A stretch of DNA of 64,000 nt from Pseudomonas japonica (lineage in GTDB: Bacteria; Pseudomonadota; Gammaproteobacteria; Pseudomonadales; Pseudomonadaceae), in assembly GCF_900188455.1 (NCBI RefSeq), contig NZ_FZOL01000010.1:124001-188000 (forward strand). Direction: 5' to 3'. Below, piece by piece: positions 51,715-60,404 of this stretch (position 1 is its first letter; each line of letters begins with the position of its first letter). The notes under the pieces were generated by a model that saw only the letters and a program-made list of their open reading frames with translations, was not told the DNA's origin and searched no databases. The position numbers were made by a program, and so were the translations under genes.

Positions 51715-52836
51715 GTGCATAACGTCGTCATCAGCGGCACTGGCCTGTACACCCCGGCCAACAGCATTTCCAACGAAGAGCTGGTGGAGTCCTTCAACGC
51801 TTATGTCGCGCAGTTCAACGCCGACAATGCCGCCGCCATCGAGCGCGGCGAGATCGAGGCGCTTACCGAATCCAACGCCGCCTTCATCGAGAAAGCCTCG
51901 GGGATCAAGAGCCGCTTCGTCATGGACAAGGCCGGCATCCTCGATCCGCAGCGCATGACCCCGCGCCTGCCCGAGCGCAGCAACGACGAACCGTCGATTC
52001 TCTGCCAGATCGCCGTGGCCGCCGCCGAGCAGGCCTTGCAACGGGCGGGGCGGACCGCCGCCGATGTCGACGCGGTGATCGTCGCCTGCTCCAACCTGCA
52101 GCGAGCGTATCCGGCGATCGCCATCGAAGTGCAGCAGGTCCTGGGCATCAATGGCTTCGGCTTCGACATGAACGTGGCGTGTTCCTCGGCCACCTTCGGC
52201 ATCCAGACCGCCTACAACAGCGTGCGCCTGGGTCAGGCCCGCGCGGTGCTGGTGGTGAACCCGGAAATCTGCACTGGCCACCTCAACTTCCGTGACCGCG
52301 ACAGCCACTTCATCTTCGGTGATGCCGCCACCGCGGTGCTGGTCGAACGGGCCGATCTGGCCACCTCGGAAAATCAGTTCGAGATCCTCAGCACCAAGCT
52401 GCTGACCCAGTTCTCCAACAACATCCGCAACAACTTCGGTTTCCTCAATCGCACCGGGGAAGAGGGCATCGGCGCGCCGGACAAGCTGTTCGTCCAGGAA
52501 GGCCGCAAGGTATTCCGCGAGGTCTGCCCTATGGTCGCCGAACTGATCGGCCAGCACCTGGCGGAGAACAACCTCAATGTCAGTGATGTGAAGCGCTTCT
52601 GGCTGCATCAGGCCAACCTGAGCATGAATCAGTTGATCGTGAAGAAGCTGCTCGGCCGCGATGCCATGGAGGAAGAGGCACCGGTGATTCTCGACCGCTA
52701 TGCCAACACCAGTTCGGCGGGGTCGGTGATTGCCTTGCACAGCCACCAGGACGGCCTGCCCGAGGGCGCTCTGGGCGTGCTCAGCTCGTTCGGCGCCGGC
52801 TACTCCATCGGCAGCGTGATCCTGCGCAAGCGCTGA
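51715..52836 (+). CDS. Beta-ketoacyl-ACP synthase III (FabH2-like)
   Basis: This 373-residue condensing enzyme belongs to the KAS III family. The catalytic Cys is in MNVACSSATFGIQTAYN, the His in FWLHQANLSMNQLI, and the Asn in YANTSSAGSVIAL. In P. aeruginosa a homologue (PA3286) channels beta-oxidation-derived acyl-CoA into fatty acid synthesis, and the location near fadD fits such a role. The start is GTG 51715, preceded by AGAGGA; the frame is open from 51625. A strong terminator follows at 52863. Confidence 0.9.
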   Translation: MHNVVISGTGLYTPANSISNEELVESFNAYVAQFNADNAAAIERGEIEALTESNAAFIEKASGIKSRFVMDKAGILDPQRMTPRLPERSNDEPSILCQIAVAAAEQALQRAGRTAADVDAVIVACSNLQRAYPAIAIEVQQVLGINGFGFDMNVACSSATFGIQTAYNSVRLGQARAVLVVNPEICTGHLNFRDRDSHFIFGDAATAVLVERADLATSENQFEILSTKLLTQFSNNIRNNFGFLNRTGEEGIGAPDKLFVQEGRKVFREVCPMVAELIGQHLAENNLNVSDVKRFWLHQANLSMNQLIVKKLLGRDAMEEEAPVILDRYANTSSAGSVIALHSHQDGLPEGALGVLSSFGAGYSIGSVILRKR

Positions 52837-52862
52837 TCGCCCAAGCGACTGAAAACGTAATA

Positions 52863-52898
52863 CGCCCGGTCCGTTTTAGCGGACCGGGCGTTTTTTTT
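52863..52898 (+). terminator. Rho-independent terminator after the KAS III gene
   Basis: CGCCCGGTCCG and CGGACCGGGCG form an 11-bp stem around TTTTAG, followed by eight Ts. The rest of the 302-base gap before the porin (to 53138) is its promoter region, with no further feature that I can support. Confidence 0.93.
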
Positions 52899-53138
52899 GC
52901 CTGCGCGCTGCTGAAACGGTCCATGGGCAAGCCGGCGGAAATGCCGGAGAGGCCCGTGGGCCGGGCGTTTTGCCATATTCCTGTTCGAAGTAAAAAAGTT
53001 CCGCTGTAACAAAACATTTATATAAAAGCCACTGATCTGAAATAACCCCCCGCCAAGATTCCTTCCCAGCACAAGTGGCCTGAGCCGCGTGTTTTTTTCA
53101 ACGTAATCAAGACCATAAACGTTAGGGGAGCTTCATCG

Positions 53139-54452
53139 ATGATCCGTAAGCACTTCGCAGGTTTCGTAGCCAGCGCCTTGGCCATGGCCGTTACCGCCCA
53201 GGCTTTCGCGGGTACCGTGACCACCGACGGCGCCGATATCGTAGTCAAGACCAAAGGTGGCCTCGAGGTCGCTACTACTGACAAGCAATACAGCTTCAAG
53301 ATCGGTGGTCGTATCCAGGCTGACTACAGCCGCTTCGACGGTTTCTACACCAACAACGGCAACACTGCCGACGCCGGTTACTTCCGTCGTGCCTTCGTGG
53401 AAATCGGCGGCGTTCTGGCCACCGACTGGGCTTACCAGATCAACTACGACCTCTCCCACAACGGTGGCGGTGACAACCGTTCCGAAGACGGTTACTTCGA
53501 CGAAGCCTCGCTGGCCTACAACGGCTTCAAGCCAGTGTCGATCAAGGTCGGTCGCTTCGACCCTGAGTTCGGTCTGGAAAAGGCCACCAGCTCCAAGTGG
53601 GTAACCGCTCCAGAGCGTACCGCTGCCTACGACCTGGCTGACTGGGTCAACGGTCACAACGGCGGTATGGGTATCCAGGCTTCGAGCAACATCGGTGAGT
53701 CGGTCTACCTGGCCGGCGGTGCCTACGCCAAGGATGCGACCAACGCCGACAAAGACGGCGACAGCACCAAGCAGTTCAACTTCCGCGGCGTCTTCGCACC
53801 GCTGCACAGCGACGGCAACGTCCTGCACTTCGGTCTGAACGTGGCGCAGCGCGACCTGTCCGACACCGCCTTCGACGGCCGTATCCGCAGCCGCCTGGGC
53901 ATGCGTGGTGTGAGCACCGACGGTGGCCAGGATGCCGGCAGCAACGGCAACCGCCTGACCCTCGCTGGCGCCAACAACACCCCGGCCGGTGCCTACGACA
54001 CCGACCGTGCCTGGGGTCTGGAAGCGGCCTTCGCAACCGGTCCGTTCTCGATCCAGGGTGAATACCTCAAGCGCAAGGTCGAAGCTGACGCTGCCGCCTA
54101 CCAGGACATCAAGGCCACCGGTTACTACGGCCAGATCGCCTACACCATCACTGGCGAGGCGCGTGGCTACAAACTCGGCAAGTTCGATGCGATCAAGCCT
54201 TCGAACAAGCAGATCGGTGCCTGGGAAGTGTTCTACCGCTATGACCACATCGAAGCCGAAGACGACAACGGCGCCTTCGCCCGCGTTGCCGACATCGAAG
54301 GCAAGGTGCACAACCTGGGTCTGAACTGGTACGCCAACGAGTCGATCAAGCTGAGCGGCACCTACGTCAAGGCCAAGGTCGACAACGCCCAGAACGCCAA
54401 CGGCGACGACGACGGCGACGGCTTCGTAGTGCGCGCGCAGTACGTGTTCTAA
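53139..54452 (+). CDS. OprP/OprO-family phosphate-type porin
   Basis: This 437-residue outer-membrane trimeric beta-barrel has a signal peptide ([25 protein letters not shown]), a periplasmic start ([23 protein letters not shown]), and repeated amphipathic strands ending in the aromatic VRAQYVF required for outer-membrane insertion. The sequence ([26 protein letters not shown]) matches the OprP/OprO family, which admits phosphate or pyrophosphate. The codon choice is strongly biased to common codons, suggesting high expression. The AGGGGAG ribosome site is strong. A terminator follows. Confidence 0.85.
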   Translation: MIRKHFAGFVASALAMAVTAQAFAGTVTTDGADIVVKTKGGLEVATTDKQYSFKIGGRIQADYSRFDGFYTNNGNTADAGYFRRAFVEIGGVLATDWAYQINYDLSHNGGGDNRSEDGYFDEASLAYNGFKPVSIKVGRFDPEFGLEKATSSKWVTAPERTAAYDLADWVNGHNGGMGIQASSNIGESVYLAGGAYAKDATNADKDGDSTKQFNFRGVFAPLHSDGNVLHFGLNVAQRDLSDTAFDGRIRSRLGMRGVSTDGGQDAGSNGNRLTLAGANNTPAGAYDTDRAWGLEAAFATGPFSIQGEYLKRKVEADAAAYQDIKATGYYGQIAYTITGEARGYKLGKFDAIKPSNKQIGAWEVFYRYDHIEAEDDNGAFARVADIEGKVHNLGLNWYANESIKLSGTYVKAKVDNAQNANGDDDGDGFVVRAQYVF

Positions 54453-54485
54453 GCGACATCGCTCCTTCATCCGTTACTTCTTCAG

Positions 54486-54510
54486 GCCCCACTTCGGTGG
54501 GGCTTTTTTT
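54486..54510 (+). terminator. Rho-independent terminator after the porin gene
   Basis: GCCCCAC and GTGGGGC form the stem around TTCG, followed by a long T tract. It lies directly before the palindromic element. Confidence 0.9.
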
Positions 54511-54540
54511 TGGGTTCTTCACGGAATTCCGGGAGATTGG

Positions 54541-54600
54541 GGTATCGGTATCGGTATCGGTATCGGTATCGGTATCGGTATCGGTATCGGTATCGGTATC
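54541..54600 (+). repeat. GGTATC hexamer x10
   Basis: Ten perfect copies of GGTATC, followed by one degenerate GGTGTC. The tract's inverted partner across the palindrome is GATGCC (GGCATC on the other strand), so the hexamers differ by a fixed T/C change. Confidence 0.95.
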
Positions 54601-54942
54601 GGTGTCGCGAGCTTATCCATTGCAGGCGGTGACGCCACCGGCCCCTTCCGCCTCTACGGCGGGTCCATTTTGTCTTGGCAAAAATGGACGAAAACCGCTT
54701 GCTCCTGCATCCGGCCCTACGCTGCGCTCCGGGTCCCCTCACTCCGGCGCCTGCCAGGGCTCCGCGGCCTACGACTTGCTTCGCAAGTCTTCACCTCGCG
54801 TCTTCGGCTACGCCGAAGGTGCTGCGCACAGCCCCGGCAGACACCTCCGCTCGGCCTCCTGACGTCGCGAGTTACGGGTGGCGACACGACGAACCCATCT
54901 TCGAAAACAACATCGGTATCGGTAACCAGAGACAATCAAGGC

Positions 54943-55026
54943 GCTCTTGCTCTTGCTCTTGCTCTTGCTCTTGCTCTTGCTCTTGCTCTTGCTCTTGCTC
55001 TTGCTCTTGCTCTTGCTCTTGCTCTT
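54943..55026 (+). repeat. GCTCTT hexamer x14
   Basis: Fourteen perfect copies of GCTCTT lie at the centre of the palindrome. It is strongly pyrimidine-rich on the plus strand. Length is expected to vary by slippage. Confidence 0.95.
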
Positions 55027-55326
55027 GCTCTGTGTGCGCGTACGTTCAGACGCAGCCAATTGCGACTTCAGCCGGCCGAGTGGAGGTGTCTGGAGGGGGC
55101 AGGTGCGCAGCACCCTTCGGCGTAGCCGAAGACGCGAGGTGAAGACTTGCGCAGCAAGTCGTAGGCCGCGGAGCCCCCGCAAGGCACCGGAAGGAGGGGA
55201 CCCGAAGCGCAGCGTAGGGCCGGCTGTGGGAGCGGGCGGTTTTCGTCCATTTTGCCAAGACAAAATGGACCCGCCGTAGAGGCGGAAGGGGCCGGTGGCG
55301 TCACCGCCCGCACTGGATAAGTTCGC

Positions 55327-55356
55327 GATGCCGATGCCGATGCCGATGCCGATGCC
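55327..55356 (+). repeat. GATGCC hexamer x5
   Basis: Five perfect copies of GATGCC, then GATTGCC, in the right arm. It is the inverted counterpart of the left GGTATC tract. Confidence 0.95.
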
Positions 55357-55410
55357 GATTGCCACCCCTGCAACCCCGTAATTCCGTGAAGAACCTTTTT
55401 GCCCGCGCAT

Positions 55411-56124
55411 TCACTCCGGCAGCAGGCGGTCGCGGCTGTTGGACAGGTGCAGGCAGATCGCCGCGCGCGCGGCATCCGGGTCCTGGCGGCGGATGGCGTT
55501 GAGGATCGCCTCGTGCTCGAGGTTGGCCAGGTAGGCGTGGCGGGCCAGCTTGGCGCCCGAGCGCTCGTCCTCGGCCATGCGGTTGCGCGGAATCATGCGG
55601 CTGCCCAGCTGCGCCAGCATCTCGCTGAAATACAGGTTGCCGGTGGCTTCGGCGATCAGCAGGTGAAAACGCCGGTCCGCCTCGATGCAGCTGTCCCCCG
55701 CGGCCGCCAGGTCCTGATAGTCGTCCAGGGCCTGGCGCATGCGTGCCAGGTGCCCGTCATTCCGGCGCAGGGCGGCGAGGGCGGCAGCCTGGCCTTCCAG
55801 GCCGATGCGCAGCTCCAGCAGGTCACGCACGCTCGCCGCGCTTTCGGCGCCGACCCGCAGTTGCGACTGCTCCTGGCGCTCGATGACGAAGGTGCCGATG
55901 CCATGGCGCGGCTCGACCAGCCCGGACGCCTGCAGTTTCGACAAGGCCTCGCGGACCACCGTGCGGCTGACCCCGTGTTCGCGCACCAGGGTGTTTTCCG
56001 AGGGCAGTCTGTCGCCGGGTTCGAAGGTGCCGAGCAGGATCTGTCGGGTCAGATGGGAGACCAGGTCGTGGGCGCGGCTGTGGCTGCGTTTGCGTGCGGG
56101 TTCCAGTGGCGCGGAGGGGGTCAT
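55411..56124 (-). CDS. FadR/GntR family regulator of the glucarate genes
   Basis: This 237-residue repressor has a GntR winged helix (LPSENTLVREHGVSRTVVREALSKLQASGLVE) near residues 40-75 and an FCD ligand-binding domain in the C-terminal two-thirds, with the metal-His pattern DRRFHLLIAEATGN. It is divergent from gudP and gudD, and three copies of the TTGT-N3-ACAA half-site pattern lie in the shared spacer, which fits autoregulation and control of the transport genes. Glucarate or galactarate is the likely effector, by inference. ATG 56124 is chosen over the longer open frame. Confidence 0.88.
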   Translation of the reverse strand: MTPSAPLEPARKRSHSRAHDLVSHLTRQILLGTFEPGDRLPSENTLVREHGVSRTVVREALSKLQASGLVEPRHGIGTFVIERQEQSQLRVGAESAASVRDLLELRIGLEGQAAALAALRRNDGHLARMRQALDDYQDLAAAGDSCIEADRRFHLLIAEATGNLYFSEMLAQLGSRMIPRNRMAEDERSGAKLARHAYLANLEHEAILNAIRRQDPDAARAAICLHLSNSRDRLLPE

Positions 56125-56140
56125 GGCACGGCTTCCTGGG

Positions 56141-56151
56141 TGGTCGTACAA
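56141..56151. promoter_or_regulatory. GntR operator copy 1
   Basis: TGGT-CGT-ACAA matches the TTGT-N3-ACAA pattern of FadR-type GntR sites with one mismatch, just upstream of the regulator gene. Confidence 0.45.
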
Positions 56152-56183
56152 GTGAAGGATGGATGAGGGGGGCTGAGTACGCA

Positions 56184-56200
56184 TACTTGTATGACAAGTA
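56184..56200. promoter_or_regulatory. GntR operator copy 2
   Basis: TACTTGT-ATG-ACAAGTA is a perfect 17-bp palindrome containing TTGT-N3-ACAA. It is the strongest of the three sites. Confidence 0.65.
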
Positions 56201-56331
56201 AGTTTTTTCAACTATTTTTGCGTGGATAATGGTGTCCTGATAAGGGTGCTGTTTTTTGTTTTTACTGATTTTTCTAGGAAATTTAGCCTTTTAATAGCTT
56301 GTATTTTGCTTTTTGTCGGCTGTTTTTGATC

Positions 56332-56342
56332 TTGTCGTACAA
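56332..56342. promoter_or_regulatory. GntR operator copy 3, over the gudP promoter
   Basis: TTGT-CGT-ACAA overlaps a TTGTCG (-35 candidate), 17 bases upstream of TATGCT (56355-56360). Binding here would block gudP transcription. Confidence 0.6.
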
Positions 56343-56450
56343 CCTTGAAGCCCATATGCTTTTCTCACTGGCATGTCAGACAACCTGGCGGACTGCCCTC
56401 GCCACGACATCCATCGACCCGCACAAAAACAATTAGTGGGAGATTCCCCA

Positions 56451-57800
56451 GTGAACGACACCCTCGATCCGTCCGTCCGCCGTGACGACGTGTTGGCGAG
56501 CGCCGTGGCCAAGGTCAAGCGCCATGTTCTGCCGCTGTTCGTCATCATGTTCATCGTCAACTATCTGGACCGCGTCAACATCGGCTTCGTCCGCCCGCAC
56601 CTGGAGAGCGACCTGGGCATCAGCGCCGCTGCCTACGGCTTCGGCGCCGGTCTGTTCTTCATCGGTTACGCCCTGTTCGAAGTGCCATCGAACATGCTGC
56701 TGCAACGGGTCGGTGCGCGGCTCTGGCTGACCCGCATCATGTTCACCTGGGGCCTGGTGGCCACGGCGATGGCCTTCGTGCAGAACGAGACCCAGTTCTA
56801 CGTGCTGCGCTTTCTTCTCGGCGTGGCCGAGGCCGGTTTCTTCCCAGGGGTGATCTACTACTTCACCCGCTGGCTGCCGGCGGTGGAGCGTGGCAAGGCC
56901 ATCGCCATCTTCCTCAGCGGCTCGGCCATCGCCTCGCTGATCTCCGGACCGCTGGCCGGCGCCTTGATGCAGATCCAGGGCCTGGGCCTGCACGGCTGGC
57001 AGTGGATGCTGTTCGTCGAGGGCATGGTTTCGGTGCTGCTGTGCTTCGTCGTCTGGTTCTGGCTCGATTCCAGCCCGCACGACGCCAAATGGCTGAGCCG
57101 CGAGGAACAGGACGCCCTGGTCGCGACCATCGACCGCGAGCAGCTCGAGCGTGAAGTGCAGGGCGTGGCCCGGCCATCGGCGTGGCAGCTGCTCAAGGAC
57201 CGGCAGATCCTGCTGTTCTGCCTGATCTACTTCTGCATCCAGTTGACCATCTACGCCGCGACCTTCTGGCTGCCGAGCATCATCAAGCGCATGGGCGATC
57301 TCTCCGACATCCAGGTCGGCTTCTTCAACTCGATTCCCTGGCTGATCTCGATCATCGCCATGTACGCCTTCGCCGCCGGTTCCGCGCGCTGGAAATTCCA
57401 GCAAGCCTGGGTCGCCGGGGCGCTGCTGATCGCCGCCCTCGGCATGTTCATGTCGACCACCGGCGGGCCGGTATTCGCCTTCGTCGCCGTGTGCTTCGCC
57501 GCCATCGGTTTCAAGTCGGCCTCGTCGCTGTTCTGGCCGATCCCCCAGGGTTACCTGGATGCCCGCATCGCCGCAGCGGTGATCGCCCTGATCAACTCGG
57601 TGGGCAACCTCGGCGGTTTCGTCGCGCCGACCACCTTCGGCCTGCTGGAGCAGCAGACCGGTTCGATCCAGGGCGGCCTGTACGGCCTGGCCGTGACCTC
57701 GGTACTGGCGGCGATCGTGGTGTTCTTCGTCCGACTCCGTCCCCGCGACAACGCTCTCGATGACCTCAAGGCGCCGTCCGCCTTGGGCCAGAATCACTGA
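56451..57800 (+). CDS. gudP: MFS glucarate/galactarate transporter (ACS family)
   Basis: This 449-residue inner-membrane transporter has about 12 helices. It belongs to the anion:cation symporter family of the MFS: NYLDRVNIGFVRPHLESDLG and EVPSNMLLQRVGARLWLTR are diagnostic, followed by FLLGVAEAGFFPGVIYYFTRWLP. Its neighbour gudD identifies the cargo as D-glucarate or a similar aldarate. GTG 56451 is chosen over a longer frame (56373) because GTGGGAGA lies just upstream and the N-terminus is then family-like. Confidence 0.88.
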   Translation: MNDTLDPSVRRDDVLASAVAKVKRHVLPLFVIMFIVNYLDRVNIGFVRPHLESDLGISAAAYGFGAGLFFIGYALFEVPSNMLLQRVGARLWLTRIMFTWGLVATAMAFVQNETQFYVLRFLLGVAEAGFFPGVIYYFTRWLPAVERGKAIAIFLSGSAIASLISGPLAGALMQIQGLGLHGWQWMLFVEGMVSVLLCFVVWFWLDSSPHDAKWLSREEQDALVATIDREQLEREVQGVARPSAWQLLKDRQILLFCLIYFCIQLTIYAATFWLPSIIKRMGDLSDIQVGFFNSIPWLISIIAMYAFAAGSARWKFQQAWVAGALLIAALGMFMSTTGGPVFAFVAVCFAAIGFKSASSLFWPIPQGYLDARIAAAVIALINSVGNLGGFVAPTTFGLLEQQTGSIQGGLYGLAVTSVLAAIVVFFVRLRPRDNALDDLKAPSALGQNH

Positions 57801-57818
57801 ACCTGCAGGACAACCAAC

Positions 57819-59192
57819 ATGAATATGCAGAGCACTCCGCACGCTTTCAGCAGCAGCGCGGCCCATGGCGACACCCCGGTGGTCACCGACCTGCGCGTCG
57901 TTCCGGTGGCCGGGCATGACAGCATGCTGCTCAACCTCAGCGGTGCCCATGGCCCGTTCTTCACCCGCAATGTCGTGATCCTGCGCGACAGCGCCGGCAA
58001 CACCGGGCTGGGCGAGGTGCCCGGCGGCGAGAAGATCCGCCAGACCCTGGAAGACGCCCGCGGCTTGCTGCTCGGCCAGCCGATCGGTCATTACCAGCGC
58101 GTGCTCAACGCCATGCGCCAGACTTTCGCCGGGCGTGACGCCGCGGGGCGTGGCCTGCAGACCTTCGACCTGCGCATCACCGTCCATGCGGTGACCGCCA
58201 TCGAGGCGGCGCTGCTCGACCTGCTCGGCCAGCACCTCGGCGTGCCGATGGCGGCCCTGCTGGGCGAGGGCCAGCAGCGCGATGCGGTGAAGATGCTGGG
58301 CTACCTGTTCTACATCGGCGACCGTGGGCAGACCGACCTGGCCTACCGCAACGAAGCCGAGGCCGACGATGCCTGGTTGCGCCTGCGTCACGAAAAGGCC
58401 CTGACCCCGGAGGCCGTGGTGCGCCTGGCCGAGGCGGCGCAGGCACGCTATGGCTTCAATGACTTCAAGCTCAAGGGTGGCGTATTGCGTGGCGAGGAAG
58501 AGATCGAGGCGGTCACGGCCCTGGCCGAGCGTTTTCCCGAGGCGCGCATCACCCTCGATCCCAATGGGGCCTGGTCGCTGAAGCAGGCCATCGCCCTGTG
58601 CCGTGACCAGCATCAGGTGCTGGCCTACGCCGAAGACCCGTGCGGCGCCGAGGACGGCTATTCCGGTCGTGAGGTGATGGCCGAGTTCCGTCGCGCCACC
58701 GGCCTGCCCACCGCGACCAACATGATCGCCACCGACTGGCGGCAGATGGGCCATGCGATCCAGGCGCAGGCGGTGGACATTCCCCTGGCCGACCCGCATT
58801 TCTGGACCTTGCAGGGCTCGGTGCGGGTTGCCCAGATGTGCAACGACTGGGGCCTGACCTGGGGTTCGCACTCCAACAACCACTTCGACATTTCCCTGGC
58901 GATGTTCACTCAGGTGGCCGCGGCGGCGCCGGGCGAGATCACCGCGATCGACACCCACTGGATCTGGCAGGACGGCCAGCGCCTGACCCGCGAGCCGCTG
59001 CGCATCGTCGACGGTCATGTGCGCGTGCCGGAGCGTCCGGGGCTGGGCGTCGAGCTGGATGAGGATCAACTGGCCAAGGCCCACGAGTGCTACCGCAACA
59101 TGGGCCTGGGGGCGCGGGATGACAGCGTGGCGATGCAGTTCCTGATTCCCGGCTGGCAGTTCGATAACAAGCGGCCTTGCCTGGTGCGCTAG
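57819..59192 (+). CDS. gudD: Glucarate dehydratase
   Basis: This 457-residue enolase-superfamily enzyme dehydrates D-glucarate to 5-keto-4-deoxy-glucarate, the first step of its catabolism. The catalytic Lys-x-Lys is in [10 protein letters not shown], metal ligands are in [10 protein letters not shown] and [11 protein letters not shown], and the His-containing stretch [10 protein letters not shown] completes the active site. The N-terminal substrate-capping domain includes [16 protein letters not shown]. It follows gudP by 18 bases, in one operon. Enzymes for the later steps (kdgD, aldolase) are not in the window. Confidence 0.95.
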   Translation: MNMQSTPHAFSSSAAHGDTPVVTDLRVVPVAGHDSMLLNLSGAHGPFFTRNVVILRDSAGNTGLGEVPGGEKIRQTLEDARGLLLGQPIGHYQRVLNAMRQTFAGRDAAGRGLQTFDLRITVHAVTAIEAALLDLLGQHLGVPMAALLGEGQQRDAVKMLGYLFYIGDRGQTDLAYRNEAEADDAWLRLRHEKALTPEAVVRLAEAAQARYGFNDFKLKGGVLRGEEEIEAVTALAERFPEARITLDPNGAWSLKQAIALCRDQHQVLAYAEDPCGAEDGYSGREVMAEFRRATGLPTATNMIATDWRQMGHAIQAQAVDIPLADPHFWTLQGSVRVAQMCNDWGLTWGSHSNNHFDISLAMFTQVAAAAPGEITAIDTHWIWQDGQRLTREPLRIVDGHVRVPERPGLGVELDEDQLAKAHECYRNMGLGARDDSVAMQFLIPGWQFDNKRPCLVR

Positions 59193-59245
59193 CGCTCGGA
59201 AAGTTGTTTTGCTGACCCGCGCAGGCAGGCGCCATGGCGGCATGG

Positions 59246-59268
59246 CCCCGGGAAACCGGGGTTTTTTT
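59246..59268 (+). terminator. Rho-independent terminator after gudD
   Basis: CCCCGG-GAAA-CCGGGG with a GNRA tetraloop and seven Ts. The 180-base gap after gudD otherwise shows nothing. Confidence 0.92.
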
Positions 59269-59371
59269 CTGTAGGTGATGTTGCCTTCTGACGTGCTGAG
59301 CAGCGAACAGCGCCGAGGAGGCTGAGCGGACTTCTGCTCGATTCAGGTTCAAGCTGCCGATGGCCGGCAAA

Positions 59372-60079
59372 TCACTCCTTGAACGGCCTCGGTAGCCGTT
59401 GAGTCGCGCCCGGCAGGGGGCGGGTACGCATTGTCCGATTCACTGTCGCATGGTTTTGCAACCAATGGCAGGCCACTGCCGAGCGATAGCCGACAGCCGT
59501 GAGAATGTCGCGGTACTGATTGGACACGTCGAGCGCGAAGATTGGTTCGTGGTGCGCGATGCGATTTCTCAGCTGGTTGATGCCCATCACCAGTGGTTTG
59601 AAGCGCGCGCGGGTCATTGTGCTGGCATTGGGCAGGAGTTGCTTCATGGCGGTTTGCCAGATAGGTCGGTCGTAGTGGGGGCGAAACAGGTTTGACCAGA
59701 AGTCGAAGGTGAGGCGGGAAACGACGTCATCCTTGCTGGCAGTACCTGCCACGCGCGTCGCGCGACTCACCGCCTTGCTCAAGGTCGCCTGACTCTCGGG
59801 TGTCAGCAACTGACGCAATCTTGCATCGACGTGCCAATCAGTGCCGAATTTCCCGCTGAACACTTCATCGATGGCATTTCTCAGCACGATTTCCATGACA
59901 TGCAGCGGAAAGAGGAAGGCTTTGGCCAGTCTGGCATTGTAGAGGTAGAGCTCGAATGCCAGATCGGTCCTGAACCCGGCCGCCTTCACATAGGTAGCGA
60001 AGCGCCTCGTGGATAGCTGGCGTTCCAGGGCATCGATATGCTCCCGGGAATACAGGAAGGGTTGTTGTGCTTCGGCCAT
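59372..60079 (-). CDS. Abi-family HEPN protein, possible phage defence
   Basis: This 235-residue protein belongs to the Abi (AbiD/AbiF-like) family. It starts with FLYSREHIDALERQLSTRRFATYVKAAG, has the HVMEIVLRNAIDEVFSGKFG block and, near residue 185, LRNRIAHHEPIF, which contains the R-N-x4-H motif of HEPN ribonucleases. Abi proteins can stop phage by cutting RNA in the infected cell. No phage-defence partner gene adjoins it, and it sits alone between the glucarate operon and a GNAT-like gene. Its codon use looks less GC-biased than that of its neighbours. Confidence 0.8.
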   Translation of the reverse strand: MAEAQQPFLYSREHIDALERQLSTRRFATYVKAAGFRTDLAFELYLYNARLAKAFLFPLHVMEIVLRNAIDEVFSGKFGTDWHVDARLRQLLTPESQATLSKAVSRATRVAGTASKDDVVSRLTFDFWSNLFRPHYDRPIWQTAMKQLLPNASTMTRARFKPLVMGINQLRNRIAHHEPIFALDVSNQYRDILTAVGYRSAVACHWLQNHATVNRTMRTRPLPGATQRLPRPFKE

Positions 60080-60404
60080 AGGTGTAGATTCCGTTTTTAC
60101 CTGTTAGCTGATGTGGCCCCTCTGGTTATCCACGCGTCCTCAGCACAGGATAGAGCCCCGGGACAATCTCTGATTCTCCCGGGGTTTCGCTTTTCCGGGT
60201 GATCTCAGCGTAGTGTTCAGCGGACACCGGTTCGCGCAGCTTCGATCGTGGATTCGAGAGTCTTCGCCACAGTTCACGCACCTCTACTGGCTGACACCTT
60301 GGCTTTGCCGTCTTGGCATACGTCTTTTCCTTGCATTGATGTGAAAACTCCTACCGCCTACAAAGAATCTTCTTTTCTTTATTTCAAACCGGCAGACTGC
60401 ACGC
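60080..60404. other. 325-base gap with no supported feature
   Basis: This spacer lies between the start of the Abi gene (minus strand) and the start of the FemAB-like gene (plus strand). Its right half is AT-richer. I see no convincing promoter, RNA or repeat beyond weak AT-rich segments. Confidence 0.4.

Larger units (their letters stand above)
54513..55397. repeat. 885-bp imperfect palindrome with three hexanucleotide tracts
   Basis: The outer ends are inverted copies (GGTTCTTCACGGAATTCCGG at the left, TAATTCCGTGAAGAACC at the right). Inner arms of about 250 bases (54611-54873 and 55057-55320) are near-identical inverted copies: both contain GGCGGTGACGCCACCGGCCC, GTCCATTTTGTCTTGGCAAA and the TCTTCACCTCGCGTCTTCGG block. 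Between the outer ends and arms lie hexamer tracts: GGTATC x10 (54541-54600) at the left and GATGCC x5 (55327-55356) at the right. The centre carries GCTCTT x14 (54943-55026). No open frame looks like a real gene. The origin is unknown; it may be a non-autonomous or expanded repeat. Confidence 0.9.

Noticed and set aside
53004..53021. PHO-box-like CTGTAAC-AAAA-CATTTAT ahead of the porin gene
   Set aside because: Only about 9 of 14 informative bases match CTGTCAT repeats and the spacing to a -10 is not right. Control by PhoB is likely for this porin family, but I cannot support this exact site.
54482..55410. ORFs encoding SVSVSV, LALALA, RYRYRY and SKSKSK repeats
   Set aside because: They arise from hexanucleotide tracts on several frames of both strands with no conserved domain or ribosome site; I treat them as non-coding repeat.
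56433..59243. Long minus-strand frame of about 936 codons opposite gudP and gudD
   Set aside because: It spans two real genes on the other strand and has no domain; it reflects GC-rich codon bias.
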